Shown here: one piece after another, positions 21,627-30,765 of the stretch | How the letters are laid out: each line of letters opens with the position of its first letter | Numbering within the stretch: position 1 is the first letter of the stretch | Origin: Shewanella intestini | GTDB lineage: Bacteria > Pseudomonadota > Gammaproteobacteria > Enterobacterales > Shewanellaceae | Direction: 5' to 3' | NCBI RefSeq assembly: GCF_018221465.1 | Contig: NZ_JAAIKR010000015.1 | Location: forward strand, 1-64,000 | DNA: 64,000 nt | Made by a program: the position numbers and the translations under genes | The notes under the pieces: model-generated | What the model was told of the DNA's origin: nothing | The model's database searches: none | The model's input: only the letters and a program-made list of their open reading frames with translations

Positions 21627-21651
21627 ATCCACAATGATCCACTTTTTCCCA
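21627..21651 (-). promoter_or_regulatory. three MraZ-binding repeats
   Basis: On the minus strand TGGGA (21651-21647), TGGAT (21641-21637) and TGGAT (21631-21627) recur with an exact 10-bp period, that is, 5-base boxes with 5-base spacers. This matches the known arrangement of MraZ boxes and lies between the mraZ promoter and start codon, where bound MraZ would block transcription. Confidence 0.75.
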
Positions 21652-21660
21652 CAACTGCTA

Positions 21661-21690
21661 AGTTTAGGGACTCAATGCAAGGGTTGTCAA
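21661..21690 (-). promoter_or_regulatory. sigma70 promoter of the dcw cluster (mraZ promoter)
   Basis: Minus strand: consensus -35 TTGACA (21690-21685), 18-bp spacer, -10 TAAACT (21666-21661). The three MraZ boxes start ten bases downstream. The remaining bases up to 22054 are AT-rich, with no gene and no other site I can support. Confidence 0.75.
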
Positions 21691-22054
21691 GGAAAGAAGA
21701 GAGATATTAAAGCCTGTTACCAAGCGGGTTAGCACTCTTTTACAGCCAATAATTACTGATTAAAATCGAGGTAGTAACAAGCCATTAATTAATGGTTAAC
21801 CGATGAAAACATGAACGATTTTGATTGAAAATAATTAAAAAAATTCATCATTACCGTCAAATTTGCATCCATTATCAGTGGGAGATTTTACAGGTTTTAT
21901 TAAGTCCCATAGCAAACAGCCAAAAATGCAGCCTCAAACATCCTATTGCTGACTAAATATTAACCAATAACGGCCGATATAAAGATAAGGTTCATATTGA
22001 GATAACGATGCTGCAAAGAATTCGATGCCCTAGCAGCAATATTAAGGAGGATAC

Positions 22055-22294
22055 ATGACCGGACTCGACAGTATTTATGCCATGCTTGCAAGGCCGCACC
22101 GTTTGCAGCGGATGGACAATACCCCGAAACGAAAAGTCGGCGGGGTAAATGAAGATACATCAATCAGTGCGAATACCAAAGAGGCCCCCCAATCGAGACA
22201 AGCACCGACAAAGCACAAGCATAACGATATCACTGATGACGATGCGCCATTACCCACTAAGGCACCGACTCACCGTATCGATGTCGAAATTTAA
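22055..22294 (+). CDS. small hypothetical protein
   Basis: 79 residues, not recognised. Coding is supported by a perfect Shine-Dalgarno AAGGAGG (22044-22050) four bases before the ATG. The protein is highly polar: an N-terminal segment with some hydrophobic residues (MTGLDSIYAMLARPHRLQRM), then a basic stretch, and a disordered-looking Thr/Lys/Asp/Pro-rich tail ending in HRIDVEI. No signal peptide or membrane segment. It is divergent from mraZ (about 460 bases) and convergent with glpK. No promoter or terminator is obvious. Confidence 0.65.
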   Translation: MTGLDSIYAMLARPHRLQRMDNTPKRKVGGVNEDTSISANTKEAPQSRQAPTKHKHNDITDDDAPLPTKAPTHRIDVEI

Positions 22295-22441
22295 CGCCTT
22301 TTGTTCATCGACCACGCGTTAACTAACGGATAAAACGTGGCGAACAAGTAATAAAGCCTCTGCACAATTATCCGCTTAATAAAACTAATTAAACCCTATT
22401 ACACCTTTGTATTCAGCCGTTAAAACGCCCTATGTTTTATT

Positions 22442-23947
22442 TTAATGTGCGCCATTAACGGGCACATTATGGGTTACTTGCGTTAATGCCTGATGCCAGC
22501 CTGCAAATCGAGATTGGCGATCGTCACTTGCCATTGTGCTATTAAAGGTTTGATCTACATTAACCAAATGCTGCAACTGTGCCGTTGATTGCCACACGCC
22601 AACCGCTAATCCGGCTAAAAATGCCGCGCCCAGAGCCGTGGTTTCAACCATTGCAGGACGAATAACTTCAACATCGCTCATGTCTGCTTGAAATTGCATT
22701 AAAAAGTCATTAGCACACGCACCGCCATCCACTCGAATATGATGCAACGTCACTTTGGCATCTTTAATCATTGCCGTAATTAAATCGCATGACTGATAAG
22801 CAATCGCCTCAAGCCCAGCACGAACAATATGATAACGATTAACCCCACGCGTTAAGCCAACAATTGCCCCACGCGCTTGAGCATCCCAATAAGGAGCACC
22901 TAAACCAACAAAGGCTGGCACCAAGTAAGCACCATTGGTATCAGCAACCTTTTCAGCTAATGACTGGGTTTGATAAGCATGTTCAATCAAGCCTAATTCA
23001 TCACGTAACCACTGCACGATCGCGCCGCCCATAAACACTGAACCTTCAAGAGCAAAGCATGCCTCACCGTTGTCGCCAATACCCACCGTCGTTAATAACC
23101 CATATTTAGATACTACCGCTTGTTTACCGGTATTCATTAACAAGAAACAACCCGTGCCATACGTGTTTTTTACCATGCCAGGTTTGATACACAATTGGCC
23201 AAAGAGTGCCGCTTGCTGATCGCCGGCCATGCCAGCAACAGGGACTTGTCCGCCAACAATTGCGGTAGTGCCATACACATCCTTAGACGCTTTCACTTGT
23301 GGCAGCATTGACTCAGGAATAGTAAATAACTCGAGCAGAGCTTGATCCCACTGTTGCTGATGAATATTAAACAACATGGTGCGACTTGCATTAGTGGGCT
23401 CAGTCACATGCACTTTACCCTCGGTCAGTTTCCACACAAGCCAAGTATCGACCGTACCAAATAGCAGCTCACCCGCTTGCGCCTGTTCACGTGCACCATC
23501 TACATTATCAAGAATCCATTTAACCTTAGATGCAGAAAAATACGGGTCGAGCACCAAGCCCGTTTTTTGCTTAATCAGCGGTTCATATCCCTGAGATTTT
23601 AATGACTCACAAATAGCTAAAGAGCGTCGACATTGCCACACAATTGCACCGTGAATGGGTTTGCCCGTATGCTTGTTCCAAACAATGGTGGTTTCGCGTT
23701 GGTTGGCAATACCAATAGCGGCAATGTCACTATGACTAATTCCCCCACGAGATAACACTTCAGTTAACGATGAGCTTTGCGATGACCAAATTTCCATAGG
23801 ATCATGTTCAACCCAACCCGCTTTAGGGTAAATTTGTTTAAACTCTCGTTGCGATATCGCCACTATATTGGCTTGACGGTCAAACACAATCGCTCTTGAA
23901 CTTGTTGTGCCTTGGTCTAATGCCACAATATACGGTTTATCACTCAT
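22442..23947 (-). CDS. glpK: glycerol kinase
   Basis: FGGY-family kinase phosphorylating glycerol to glycerol-3-phosphate in the cytoplasm. 501 residues: N-terminal phosphate-binding [26 protein letters not shown], the FGGY signatures around [11 protein letters not shown] and [21 protein letters not shown], and [17 protein letters not shown]. No glpF, glpD or glpR is adjacent in this window, so it stands as a single-gene unit 141 bases downstream of the FadL-type gene. Confidence 0.96.
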   Translation of the reverse strand: MSDKPYIVALDQGTTSSRAIVFDRQANIVAISQREFKQIYPKAGWVEHDPMEIWSSQSSSLTEVLSRGGISHSDIAAIGIANQRETTIVWNKHTGKPIHGAIVWQCRRSLAICESLKSQGYEPLIKQKTGLVLDPYFSASKVKWILDNVDGAREQAQAGELLFGTVDTWLVWKLTEGKVHVTEPTNASRTMLFNIHQQQWDQALLELFTIPESMLPQVKASKDVYGTTAIVGGQVPVAGMAGDQQAALFGQLCIKPGMVKNTYGTGCFLLMNTGKQAVVSKYGLLTTVGIGDNGEACFALEGSVFMGGAIVQWLRDELGLIEHAYQTQSLAEKVADTNGAYLVPAFVGLGAPYWDAQARGAIVGLTRGVNRYHIVRAGLEAIAYQSCDLITAMIKDAKVTLHHIRVDGGACANDFLMQFQADMSDVEVIRPAMVETTALGAAFLAGLAVGVWQSTAQLQHLVNVDQTFNSTMASDDRQSRFAGWHQALTQVTHNVPVNGAH

Positions 23948-24037
23948 CTTATCTCCAGCTTACTTCACCTGCCTTTGCAGGGATTTTACGATAAATTAGC
24001 ACATCATTCTCTTAAACATAATTCACCCGCGCCCACA

Positions 24038-24067
24038 AAAAAGCCTCAACAATTGTTGAGGCTTTTT
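24038..24067 (-). terminator. terminator after the FadL-family gene
   Basis: Perfect 13-bp inverted repeat AAAAAGCCTCAAC with loop AATT; minus-strand T-run follows. It lies 22 bases past the stop of the FadL-type gene and separates it from glpK. Confidence 0.88.
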
Positions 24068-24088
24068 AACGCTATCGGCATTGCTACA

Positions 24089-25426
24089 TTATAGTTTGTA
24101 GCTTAACTGAATACCGGTTAACAACACGCTTCCTTGTGCTTCACCGCTAAAGTTGACTTTAGCTAACCCATTTAAATTTTGTGACTCTGTAATGGGGGCA
24201 TCACCATTCATGTGAATATAAGTAACTCCAACATCAACGCTTAAGTTTTTAGTCGCTTGATAACTCGCACCAACACTAAACCATAAACGGTCAGCATCGG
24301 GGATAGTGGTTGTACGGTCTTGATCATCTACAGCTGTTTTATCTAACGCAACACCCGCGCGCACTAACCATTGTGAATTAATGTCATAAGTGGTGCCTAA
24401 CGCAAAACGCCAGTTGTCATGGAAGTTTTCTACTTTTACCACATCTTTATTCGGTGTTTCATCAGGGAAATAAGCCACTAACTCTTTAAACACACTCCAT
24501 TGAGTCCAGTTAACACTGCCATGAATAGCCCAATTATCAGTTAATTGATGATATGACGCTAACTCAGCAAAAGCAGGTAATTCAAGCGGGATATAACCGT
24601 CTATTTTCGGTTTTTGATACTCACCTTCATACACTAACCCAGAAGCATAACCATCAAGTTCCAGCTTCACACCGCTATGGTAAGCAAAGGCCAAACGGTT
24701 AGTGTCGTCAAGTTGCCAACTGCCACCGAACTTCCAACCAAAGGCAATGTCATCACCCTTCATATATTTCAATGACGTACCACCATCAGGTAGCGCCGCT
24801 TTCACATCATCAGGCACTCCTGGCATTGCTTTTAAACCACCGACCCAAGCTGGTGTACTGGCACCAATTTCACCATCACCATATACAACACGCAAACCCG
24901 CACCCACTGAGAACTGCTCGTTAATGCGGTACGCCACATTCGGGTTGAACTCAACCGTGGTAATAGAAGTATGATTACCAAAAATAGCCGCGGTATGATC
25001 TTCAGGGATTTCGGTCGCTAAGCCATAGTTAGAGTTAAACGCCACCCCCCAAGTCCATTGATCATTTAATTGGTTTGAATAATAAAAATTAGGTACAAAC
25101 GCATTATCAGCCACGTCAATCGCATCAGCATTCATGATCATTGCATCAGGTAAAAGAGGTGATTCAACAGAAATATCGCCAACAACATCTACATCAGGCA
25201 TCACGTAAACACCACCACCAGAGAATTGCGCTCCCTTAAGGTAACTTAACATTGCCGGATTGCTAGACTGAGACGATGCGTTGTCAGCCATTGCTGCATC
25301 ACCCGCAAATGCGCGGCCTAATCCTGTTGCTGAATATTCCGCCAATTGGAAACCTGCTGCACTGACTTGTGAACTCATCCCTAAAACAACGGTGCTAACC
25401 GCTAAGGTGACTATTGATTTTTTCAT
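24089..25426 (-). CDS. OmpP1/FadL family outer-membrane transport protein
   Basis: 445 residues. An N-terminal signal peptide ends at SQVSAA, and the mature protein starts GFQLAEYSATGLGRAFAG, the typical FadL plug start; NPAMLSYL is the family NPA motif. The remainder has alternating beta-strand patterns ending in an aromatic/Leu pattern (GIQLSYKL) as in beta barrels. The family imports long-chain fatty acids or other hydrophobic compounds; the substrate here is not shown. The ATG at 25426 is preferred (GAGAAG upstream); an in-frame TTG at 25438 is less likely. Not obviously co-transcribed with glpK because of the terminator. Confidence 0.9.
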   Translation of the reverse strand: MKKSIVTLAVSTVVLGMSSQVSAAGFQLAEYSATGLGRAFAGDAAMADNASSQSSNPAMLSYLKGAQFSGGGVYVMPDVDVVGDISVESPLLPDAMIMNADAIDVADNAFVPNFYYSNQLNDQWTWGVAFNSNYGLATEIPEDHTAAIFGNHTSITTVEFNPNVAYRINEQFSVGAGLRVVYGDGEIGASTPAWVGGLKAMPGVPDDVKAALPDGGTSLKYMKGDDIAFGWKFGGSWQLDDTNRLAFAYHSGVKLELDGYASGLVYEGEYQKPKIDGYIPLELPAFAELASYHQLTDNWAIHGSVNWTQWSVFKELVAYFPDETPNKDVVKVENFHDNWRFALGTTYDINSQWLVRAGVALDKTAVDDQDRTTTIPDADRLWFSVGASYQATKNLSVDVGVTYIHMNGDAPITESQNLNGLAKVNFSGEAQGSVLLTGIQLSYKL

Positions 25427-25995
25427 TATGCTTCTCAAATTTATTATGCTTGTTTAGCGTTGTTAATATAACTCAATATACTGACAACACTGAGTCGTGA
25501 CCCAACACGAATGGCGGCAAGTTTACTGGCTAAAATACGGTTTGCAACAAAAAATACGCTGCAAAATAGATAAAATAAATATGATGGATATCAACAAACT
25601 AGCTTAGATAAATACAAAAAATGGACACTTGTACCCTCAAGCGTAACCAAATGAAACAAACTTAAAATAAACCATTAATTAATAAGGTTTTTAATCGTCT
25701 TATTTTATAGAAAAGCTCGCTGATTTTAACTCTAAAATAAGGACTAAATGATGAAACTGAGAAATGTAAACTGCATATTTTAAATAATCAATTTAACTAA
25801 TTGACCAAAAAAAATACACCCAAGTTGTGAATAGCAGCCAAACTCACATTAAAACAGCTAACACCACAAAACCTGCCTTGATGTATAGCTGCTTATCAAT
25901 GCTACAAACTCAATCATTGAAAATGTTCAAATGATAGATCAAAAAATACCGACATAAAGACGGTATTTTTATTAAATGCTCGTAGTCAATAAAGA
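25427..25995. other. 569-bp AT-rich intergenic region
   Basis: Between the FadL-type gene and the last pilin gene. Apart from the pilin terminator at 25942-25970 I see no open reading frame with a ribosome-binding site, no repeat and no convincing promoter. The FadL-type promoter must lie near 25440-25560 on the minus strand, but no clean -35/-10 pair stands out. Confidence 0.6.
25942..25970 (-). terminator. terminator of the distal MshA-type pilin gene
   Basis: AAAAATACCG pairs with CGGTATTTTT across a 9-base loop; a minus-strand T-run follows. It starts 26 bases past the pilin stop codon and marks the end of the MSHA locus. Confidence 0.82.
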
Positions 25996-26502
25996 TTAAC
26001 AATCAGATGCTGCAGGCATTGGTAATTTTTTAGTTGAATCGTTAGGGTCTTCAATATCGGTTGTAAATGTTGGTAATGCACCAGCACTAGCCGCCTCATT
26101 GTAATCTAAATAACAAGTATCTGGCGCACCAACTTGCTGAATTCTAACCTTACCACCAGTACCAGTTACAGACCAATCACTCGCTGAAAGTTCAACAGCC
26201 AATAACAATTGAGCAGCATCACCTTCAATATAGCCAAAACGAGTTGAAACAGGAGATGACGAGCCAATGTCTACCGAACCTCTTTCAGTATTCAATCCTT
26301 TTTTTTCTTCACCGGCAATCACAGCTTTTGAATATACTAAGGTATTGGAACCTTGTATTGCAGCCTTAACACCTTGTAGCGTAGATACCCGAGCATCACC
26401 TTGTAAATTGATAAATTTAGGTGCGGCAACGACGGCCAAAATGCCGAGAATAATAATCACCACCACTAATTCTATTAGAGTAAAGCCTTGTTGTTTTTGC
26501 AT
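25996..26502 (-). CDS. MshA-type type IV prepilin (third tandem copy)
   Basis: 168 residues. A 6-residue leader MQKQQG precedes the type IV prepilin cleavage site G/FTLIE with glutamate at +5, then the hydrophobic alpha helix [18 protein letters not shown]. Residues 1-60 are nearly identical to the two neighbouring pilins; the head domain diverges completely but keeps a C-terminal cysteine pair (DTCYLDY and the final Cys), expected to form the disulfide loop. Exported and processed by a prepilin peptidase encoded elsewhere. Its own Shine-Dalgarno (AGAGGT) and terminator, and the 324-bp upstream gap, suggest independent expression. Confidence 0.88.
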   Translation of the reverse strand: MQKQQGFTLIELVVVIIILGILAVVAAPKFINLQGDARVSTLQGVKAAIQGSNTLVYSKAVIAGEEKKGLNTERGSVDIGSSSPVSTRFGYIEGDAAQLLLAVELSASDWSVTGTGGKVRIQQVGAPDTCYLDYNEAASAGALPTFTTDIEDPNDSTKKLPMPAASDC

Positions 26503-26826
26503 GAATAAACCTCTTAATTATTCATTATTAATTTAAGCGGAAAATTAACATGTTATCATCTAAATTTCCACGAACATCATCACCTTACACCAAATGAGTC
26601 ACAAAATTTACACTCAAAGCAATGTACTTGGCTTAACTATGATTAATGGCAACATCTATCATTCGTGTTAAACAGACTGCCATTTAGTTAATCCGTAAGC
26701 TATTGTCATTCTAAAAGTGTAAAAATCTGCTCACATTAACGGTCATATTGGTATTGCTCCCATTACTATTTGGGCATAAAAAAACCTGCAAAATGCAGGT
26801 TTTAATGTCACTACCACGCTTACATA
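26503..26826. other. 324-bp spacer between pilin genes
   Basis: AT-rich spacer with no gene. It contains the terminator of the preceding pilin gene (26781-26803). The rest presumably holds the promoter of the third pilin gene, but no clear hexamers are visible. Confidence 0.6.
26781..26803 (-). terminator. terminator of the middle MshA-type pilin gene
   Basis: Perfect 10-bp inverted repeat AAAACCTGCA with loop AAA; the minus strand continues as TTTTTTTATG. It lies 23 bases past the stop codon. Confidence 0.88.
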
Positions 26827-27303
26827 TTAACAACCATCAGCTTTAACGGTATAAGTAGGTAGACCATTAACGGATTGAGCAGGTGTATATTCTAAGTTAC
26901 AAGCAACGGTACTCGAGTAAGGAGAACCCACTTGATACAATATTGTCGCAGTAGATTGATCTGCAGCTCCTTCAACAATCTTCCATTCATTGGTGGTATC
27001 GAGCTGCAAGGCAGTCGTTAATGAGGTGGCATCGTTTTGCAAATAACCAAATCTCGATTTTACAGAGCTGGTATCACCAAGATCGACAACGCCATCATCA
27101 TCTTTTTCCAAGCCTTGAATGGCAGCCTTTGAATAAACTAAGGTATTAGCACCTTGTAACGATGCTTTTAAGCCTTCTAAAGTCGACTTATACGCATCTC
27201 CTTGCAGGTTAATAAATTTAGGCGCTGCAGTTACAGCTAAAATCCCTAAAATAATAATCACCACAACCAGTTCAATTAAGGTAAAACCTTGTTGCTTTTT
27301 CAT
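26827..27303 (-). CDS. MshA-type type IV prepilin (second tandem copy)
   Basis: 158 residues from the ATG at 27303, which has AGGATTAGAAG just upstream; longer in-frame starts lack support and would extend the leader. The leader MKKQQG, cleavage site G/FTLIE and helix are identical to those of the other copies except for T in place of V in AVTAAPKF. The head domain is distinct, with cysteines in ACNLEY and at the C-terminus (ADGC). It is flanked upstream by a 230-bp AT-rich spacer and downstream by its own terminator. Confidence 0.88.
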   Translation of the reverse strand: MKKQQGFTLIELVVVIIILGILAVTAAPKFINLQGDAYKSTLEGLKASLQGANTLVYSKAAIQGLEKDDDGVVDLGDTSSVKSRFGYLQNDATSLTTALQLDTTNEWKIVEGAADQSTATILYQVGSPYSSTVACNLEYTPAQSVNGLPTYTVKADGC

Positions 27304-27533
27304 TACTTCTAATCCTAAGGTCAATATTACTTTTTAATCAAAAATAGCACTTCAATTACCATGTGTTCATGCTTAACGACAAAAACAAGTCAATGGTAAT
27401 ATAGCCGCTTTAAAATATGTCTAATAGACTTCGATATTAGACTGATAACTAAATTCTTAGCGCATGTATCACTGACAGCAGGCAACCAAGAAAAATTGAC
27501 TTATTACATACCATCGTGCTCAATCAGCGCAAT

Positions 27534-28055
27534 TTAACAAGCAGAAGCGTCAGGGACAGTGCTGTACTCTGGTAACAAGTTTGAAGCTGTCGGCTGTTTA
27601 TAACTAAAGTTACACGTTGTCGGTGCACCGCGCTGTATGATAAATGCCACACCAGCATCTGCACCTGTACCGATCTGAATCACCCAGTCATTGGTGCCAC
27701 TTGCAGCAATTTCAGCTGCATCGCTAATGTCAGTAACTGAATCAAACGTCACATCCATGGCACGCTCTAAATCAGCTTGAGTCGCAAATGTATAACCATA
27801 AGCAATATTAAGATCCGCTGAACCAGAGCCAATATCAATTGTAGTAGCAGGTTCTTTTTCTTTACCCGCAATAGCGGCTTTTGAGTAAACTAAGGTATTA
27901 GCCCCTTGAATGGCGGCTTTAAAACCATTTAGTGCTGACACGCGGGCATCACCTTGTAAGTTGATGAATTTAGGTGCTGCGACAACGGCTAAAATACCTA
28001 AAATAATGATCACGACAACCAATTCAATCAGTGTAAATCCTTGTTGCTTTTTCAT
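27534..28055 (-). CDS. mshA: MshA major pilin (first copy, next to mshB)
   Basis: 173 residues: leader MKKQQG, cleavage before FTLIE, the long N-terminal helix, then a globular head with cysteine pair TTCNFSY...DASAC. By position directly after mshB (40 bases) this is the classical mshA, the subunit of the mannose-sensitive haemagglutinin type IV pilus used for surface attachment. GAGGTAAC serves as Shine-Dalgarno. Which of the three copies is the main structural pilin cannot be told from sequence. No clear terminator follows. Confidence 0.85.
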   Translation of the reverse strand: MKKQQGFTLIELVVVIIILGILAVVAAPKFINLQGDARVSALNGFKAAIQGANTLVYSKAAIAGKEKEPATTIDIGSGSADLNIAYGYTFATQADLERAMDVTFDSVTDISDAAEIAASGTNDWVIQIGTGADAGVAFIIQRGAPTTCNFSYKQPTASNLLPEYSTVPDASAC

Positions 28056-28095
28056 AATAGTTACCTCGAAAATAGATTAATTTATTCAGTCGTGT

Positions 28096-28701
28096 TTAGT
28101 TATTAGTAAACGATAACACTTGACCAGTACCAGGATTATAGGTAATACCTTTTGCACCAGGGGTCGTTAAGTCAGGATTTGGATTAGGTAAACCTGTCGC
28201 TTGGTTTAACACTAATGATGCCACTTGATGATAAACACATAAATCAATGTCTGTTACGCTTGTACCATCAATTGCAGTTGCATTGCCACCAACACCGTCC
28301 AACACTCTAACGGTATAACGTTGATTACGCGCATCTGTTGTTGATAACACATTTCGCGGTGCACTTTGCAAAACATTGTTAAAAACTTCTTGGCAATTTG
28401 CATCTGACATTGCTGTAACGTCAGTGCTGCTTGTACCTGTAGGAAAACCAAAACGGGTATCAAGCGATACATTAGTACCATCTAATGTTACCGAAGTATT
28501 TCGACGACCATCAACTTCCCATTGTGCTCGCACAAAACCAACCGCGGTAGACAAGCCACCAGCAACACCATCTACACTGGCGTTTTCTGCGTCATCGGTT
28601 ACGTTTAAAAAGCGAGGAATAGCGGTTGCCGCTAATAACCCAAGGATAACAATAACAATGACGAGCTCAATGAGTGAGAACCCTTTTTGCTTACTAAACA
28701 T
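28096..28701 (-). CDS. mshB: MSHA minor pilin MshB
   Basis: 201 residues. Type III prepilin signature: short leader with KQKG then FSLIELVIVIVILGLLAATAIPRF; glutamate +5 present. The sequence after the helix (FLNVTDDAENASVDGVAGGLSTAVGFVRAQW, seen in part) is characteristic of MshB. The ATG at 28701 is preferred because AGGTGA lies five bases upstream; a GTG nine bases earlier is in frame. The 277 bases up to mshF are AT-rich with only a weak 6-bp hairpin (28941-28955), so a promoter for mshB and mshA may lie there. Confidence 0.88.
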   Translation of the reverse strand: MFSKQKGFSLIELVIVIVILGLLAATAIPRFLNVTDDAENASVDGVAGGLSTAVGFVRAQWEVDGRRNTSVTLDGTNVSLDTRFGFPTGTSSTDVTAMSDANCQEVFNNVLQSAPRNVLSTTDARNQRYTVRVLDGVGGNATAIDGTSVTDIDLCVYHQVASLVLNQATGLPNPNPDLTTPGAKGITYNPGTGQVLSFTNN

Positions 28702-28978
28702 AAAAATCACCTATCTTCAAAAAATATATACAACTTAGATACTTAAACAACCACATCGAAATTGACTTGCATGATGACTCGACATGCTAACCAAAATCAT
28801 GAAAATCATCATTAATTAACGAGCAATTCTTTAAAATTCAAATACTTTTAATGCTTATAATGGTCTCTATAAACAAACCAGCTTAGTACTAGTAGCTAAA
28901 ATAAAATAACCAATCACAATACACAAGTATTATTAACAACTATCACAAAGTGATAATGACACGCTTCCTTTATGTTAT

Positions 28979-29539
28979 TCATCTGCCTTTAAAATAAATA
29001 ACTCGTCCTGAAAGCGCCTGATAACTGACACTGTCAAAATTAGCCGACTGATAATGACATACTTGGTTTTTATCGTTATATGTCACGGTGAGCTCATCTG
29101 TACGACTGGCAAGCAATTGGTGCCAAAGGCGATAACACCCTGTTTTATCATTACTTTCAAGTAATGGCCAACCTTGCTTAGATAACCTAATTCGGTTACC
29201 GTTTTCACCAACTAAACGGATTTCCGATTGTGTTCCATTGCGATTATTTCCTGACAATGCATTAGCACCCTTATTATCATCAAGCATATTTGATGCCAAA
29301 GTATCCCAATTTAATAATAAGGTGTTAGGCCTGCCTTTTGACAACCATTGGCTGCGCACCATTGCTAATATATTTAATAACCGCTTATGTTCTATGGCTA
29401 AACTTTGGCTAACAAAGTTAGGTAAGGTGTTAAAGTGCCGGTAGCTTAGAACGCCAAGCACGATGAGTAAAATAGACACTGAAATGATCCGCACATAAAC
29501 TTTAATAATACCTTGCTCAGCGTCGTATTGTTTAATCAC
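28979..29539 (-). CDS. mshF: MSHA biogenesis protein MshF
   Basis: 186 residues with one N-terminal membrane segment at about 15-33 (VRIISVSILLIVLGVLSY) and a periplasmic remainder. No catalytic motif. It is assigned by position directly abutting mshG and preceding mshB, its conserved place in Vibrio and Shewanella loci; MshF function is not well defined. The stop codon of mshG and the start of mshF abut. Confidence 0.8.
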   Translation of the reverse strand: MIKQYDAEQGIIKVYVRIISVSILLIVLGVLSYRHFNTLPNFVSQSLAIEHKRLLNILAMVRSQWLSKGRPNTLLLNWDTLASNMLDDNKGANALSGNNRNGTQSEIRLVGENGNRIRLSKQGWPLLESNDKTGCYRLWHQLLASRTDELTVTYNDKNQVCHYQSANFDSVSYQALSGRVIYFKGR

Positions 29540-30760
29540 TTAGCCACCGCCTTTTACGACATTAAGCATATCCCACATTGGTAGATAAATACCTAGTGCC
29601 AAAATCAACACAATACAGGCAACGAAACCAATTAAAATAGGCTCTAACTTTGCGGTGAGGTTTTTAAGATCAAAATCAACTTCGCCTTCATAAAAATCGG
29701 CGGCATCTGTAAGTAATTGGTCAATTTGTCCAGTTTCTTCACCAACAGCGACCATTTGTAGTACCAATGGTGTAAATAACTCACTATTATTGGACACCCT
29801 TAACATTGACTCACCAGACTCAATTCCACGACGCATATTAACAATTTTGTCGTGCATATACGCATTATCAACGGCATCAGCCACAAGGCTAAGAGCTTGT
29901 GTCATGGGGACGCCAGCACTAAGCATCATCGAAAAACTGCGGCAATAACGTGACAAGGTTGAACGCTCGATAATTGAGCCAACTGCAGGAATGTGCATTT
30001 TCCAGCGATCCCATTGCTTCTCACCCTTTGCGGTTTGATACCAATAGCGAATACCAAACACGGTGAGAATTAACACGCCAATCATATGTGGCCAATAATT
30101 AACAAATAAGTCTGAGGTGGCAATTAACAATTTGGTTGCCCATGGCAAGTCAGCGCCAAAGCGGGCAAACATGGCGGCAAATTTAGGAATAACCATAATA
30201 TTAAGGATCACCATCGCAATTGCGATGGCAATTAACACAAACATGGGATAACGCATTGCAGATTTAATCCTGCGGCGAGTTTCCTGTTCACGCTCGATAT
30301 AACCGGATAATTGAATAAAGGCTTCATCTAATCTACCGGTGTTTTCGCCAACATGAACCATAGAGACAAACAGCGAATCAAAAACATCAGGATGTTGATT
30401 CATTGCAGACGAAAGTGGTCTACCTGATGTTAATTGCTCGGCAATATCATCAAGCGCTTCTTTCATACGTTGAGAATGGGTGGTTTCTGATAAACCACCA
30501 ATTGCACGTAAAATTGGAATACCAGAACGCGTTAACGAATACATTTGTCGGGTGAATATTTGCAATTCCTCCAACGATACACGGCTACCAACTAAGCTTT
30601 TAAACGAAAATGCTTTCGCTTGTTTTACTTCCCGTAGTTCAATCGGGATGATTCCGCGAGACATTAAGGTGTCTGCTGCACTGCTTTCATCAGCCGCTTC
30701 AAGTTGCGCTTTTACAGGTTGCCCTTGCGGGTCTCGTCCACGATATTCAAATATAGCCAT
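29540..30760 (-). CDS. mshG: MSHA inner-membrane platform protein MshG (PilC/GspF family)
   Basis: 406 residues with two T2SS-F domains (about 70-195 and 270-395), three membrane segments near 170-190, 222-240 and 375-395, and an N-terminal FEYRGRDPQGQPVKA typical of PilC/GspF. It forms the platform on which the MshE ATPase acts. Five bases downstream of mshE. Confidence 0.95.
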   Translation of the reverse strand: MAIFEYRGRDPQGQPVKAQLEAADESSAADTLMSRGIIPIELREVKQAKAFSFKSLVGSRVSLEELQIFTRQMYSLTRSGIPILRAIGGLSETTHSQRMKEALDDIAEQLTSGRPLSSAMNQHPDVFDSLFVSMVHVGENTGRLDEAFIQLSGYIEREQETRRRIKSAMRYPMFVLIAIAIAMVILNIMVIPKFAAMFARFGADLPWATKLLIATSDLFVNYWPHMIGVLILTVFGIRYWYQTAKGEKQWDRWKMHIPAVGSIIERSTLSRYCRSFSMMLSAGVPMTQALSLVADAVDNAYMHDKIVNMRRGIESGESMLRVSNNSELFTPLVLQMVAVGEETGQIDQLLTDAADFYEGEVDFDLKNLTAKLEPILIGFVACIVLILALGIYLPMWDMLNVVKGGG

Positions 30761-30765
30761 AACGC

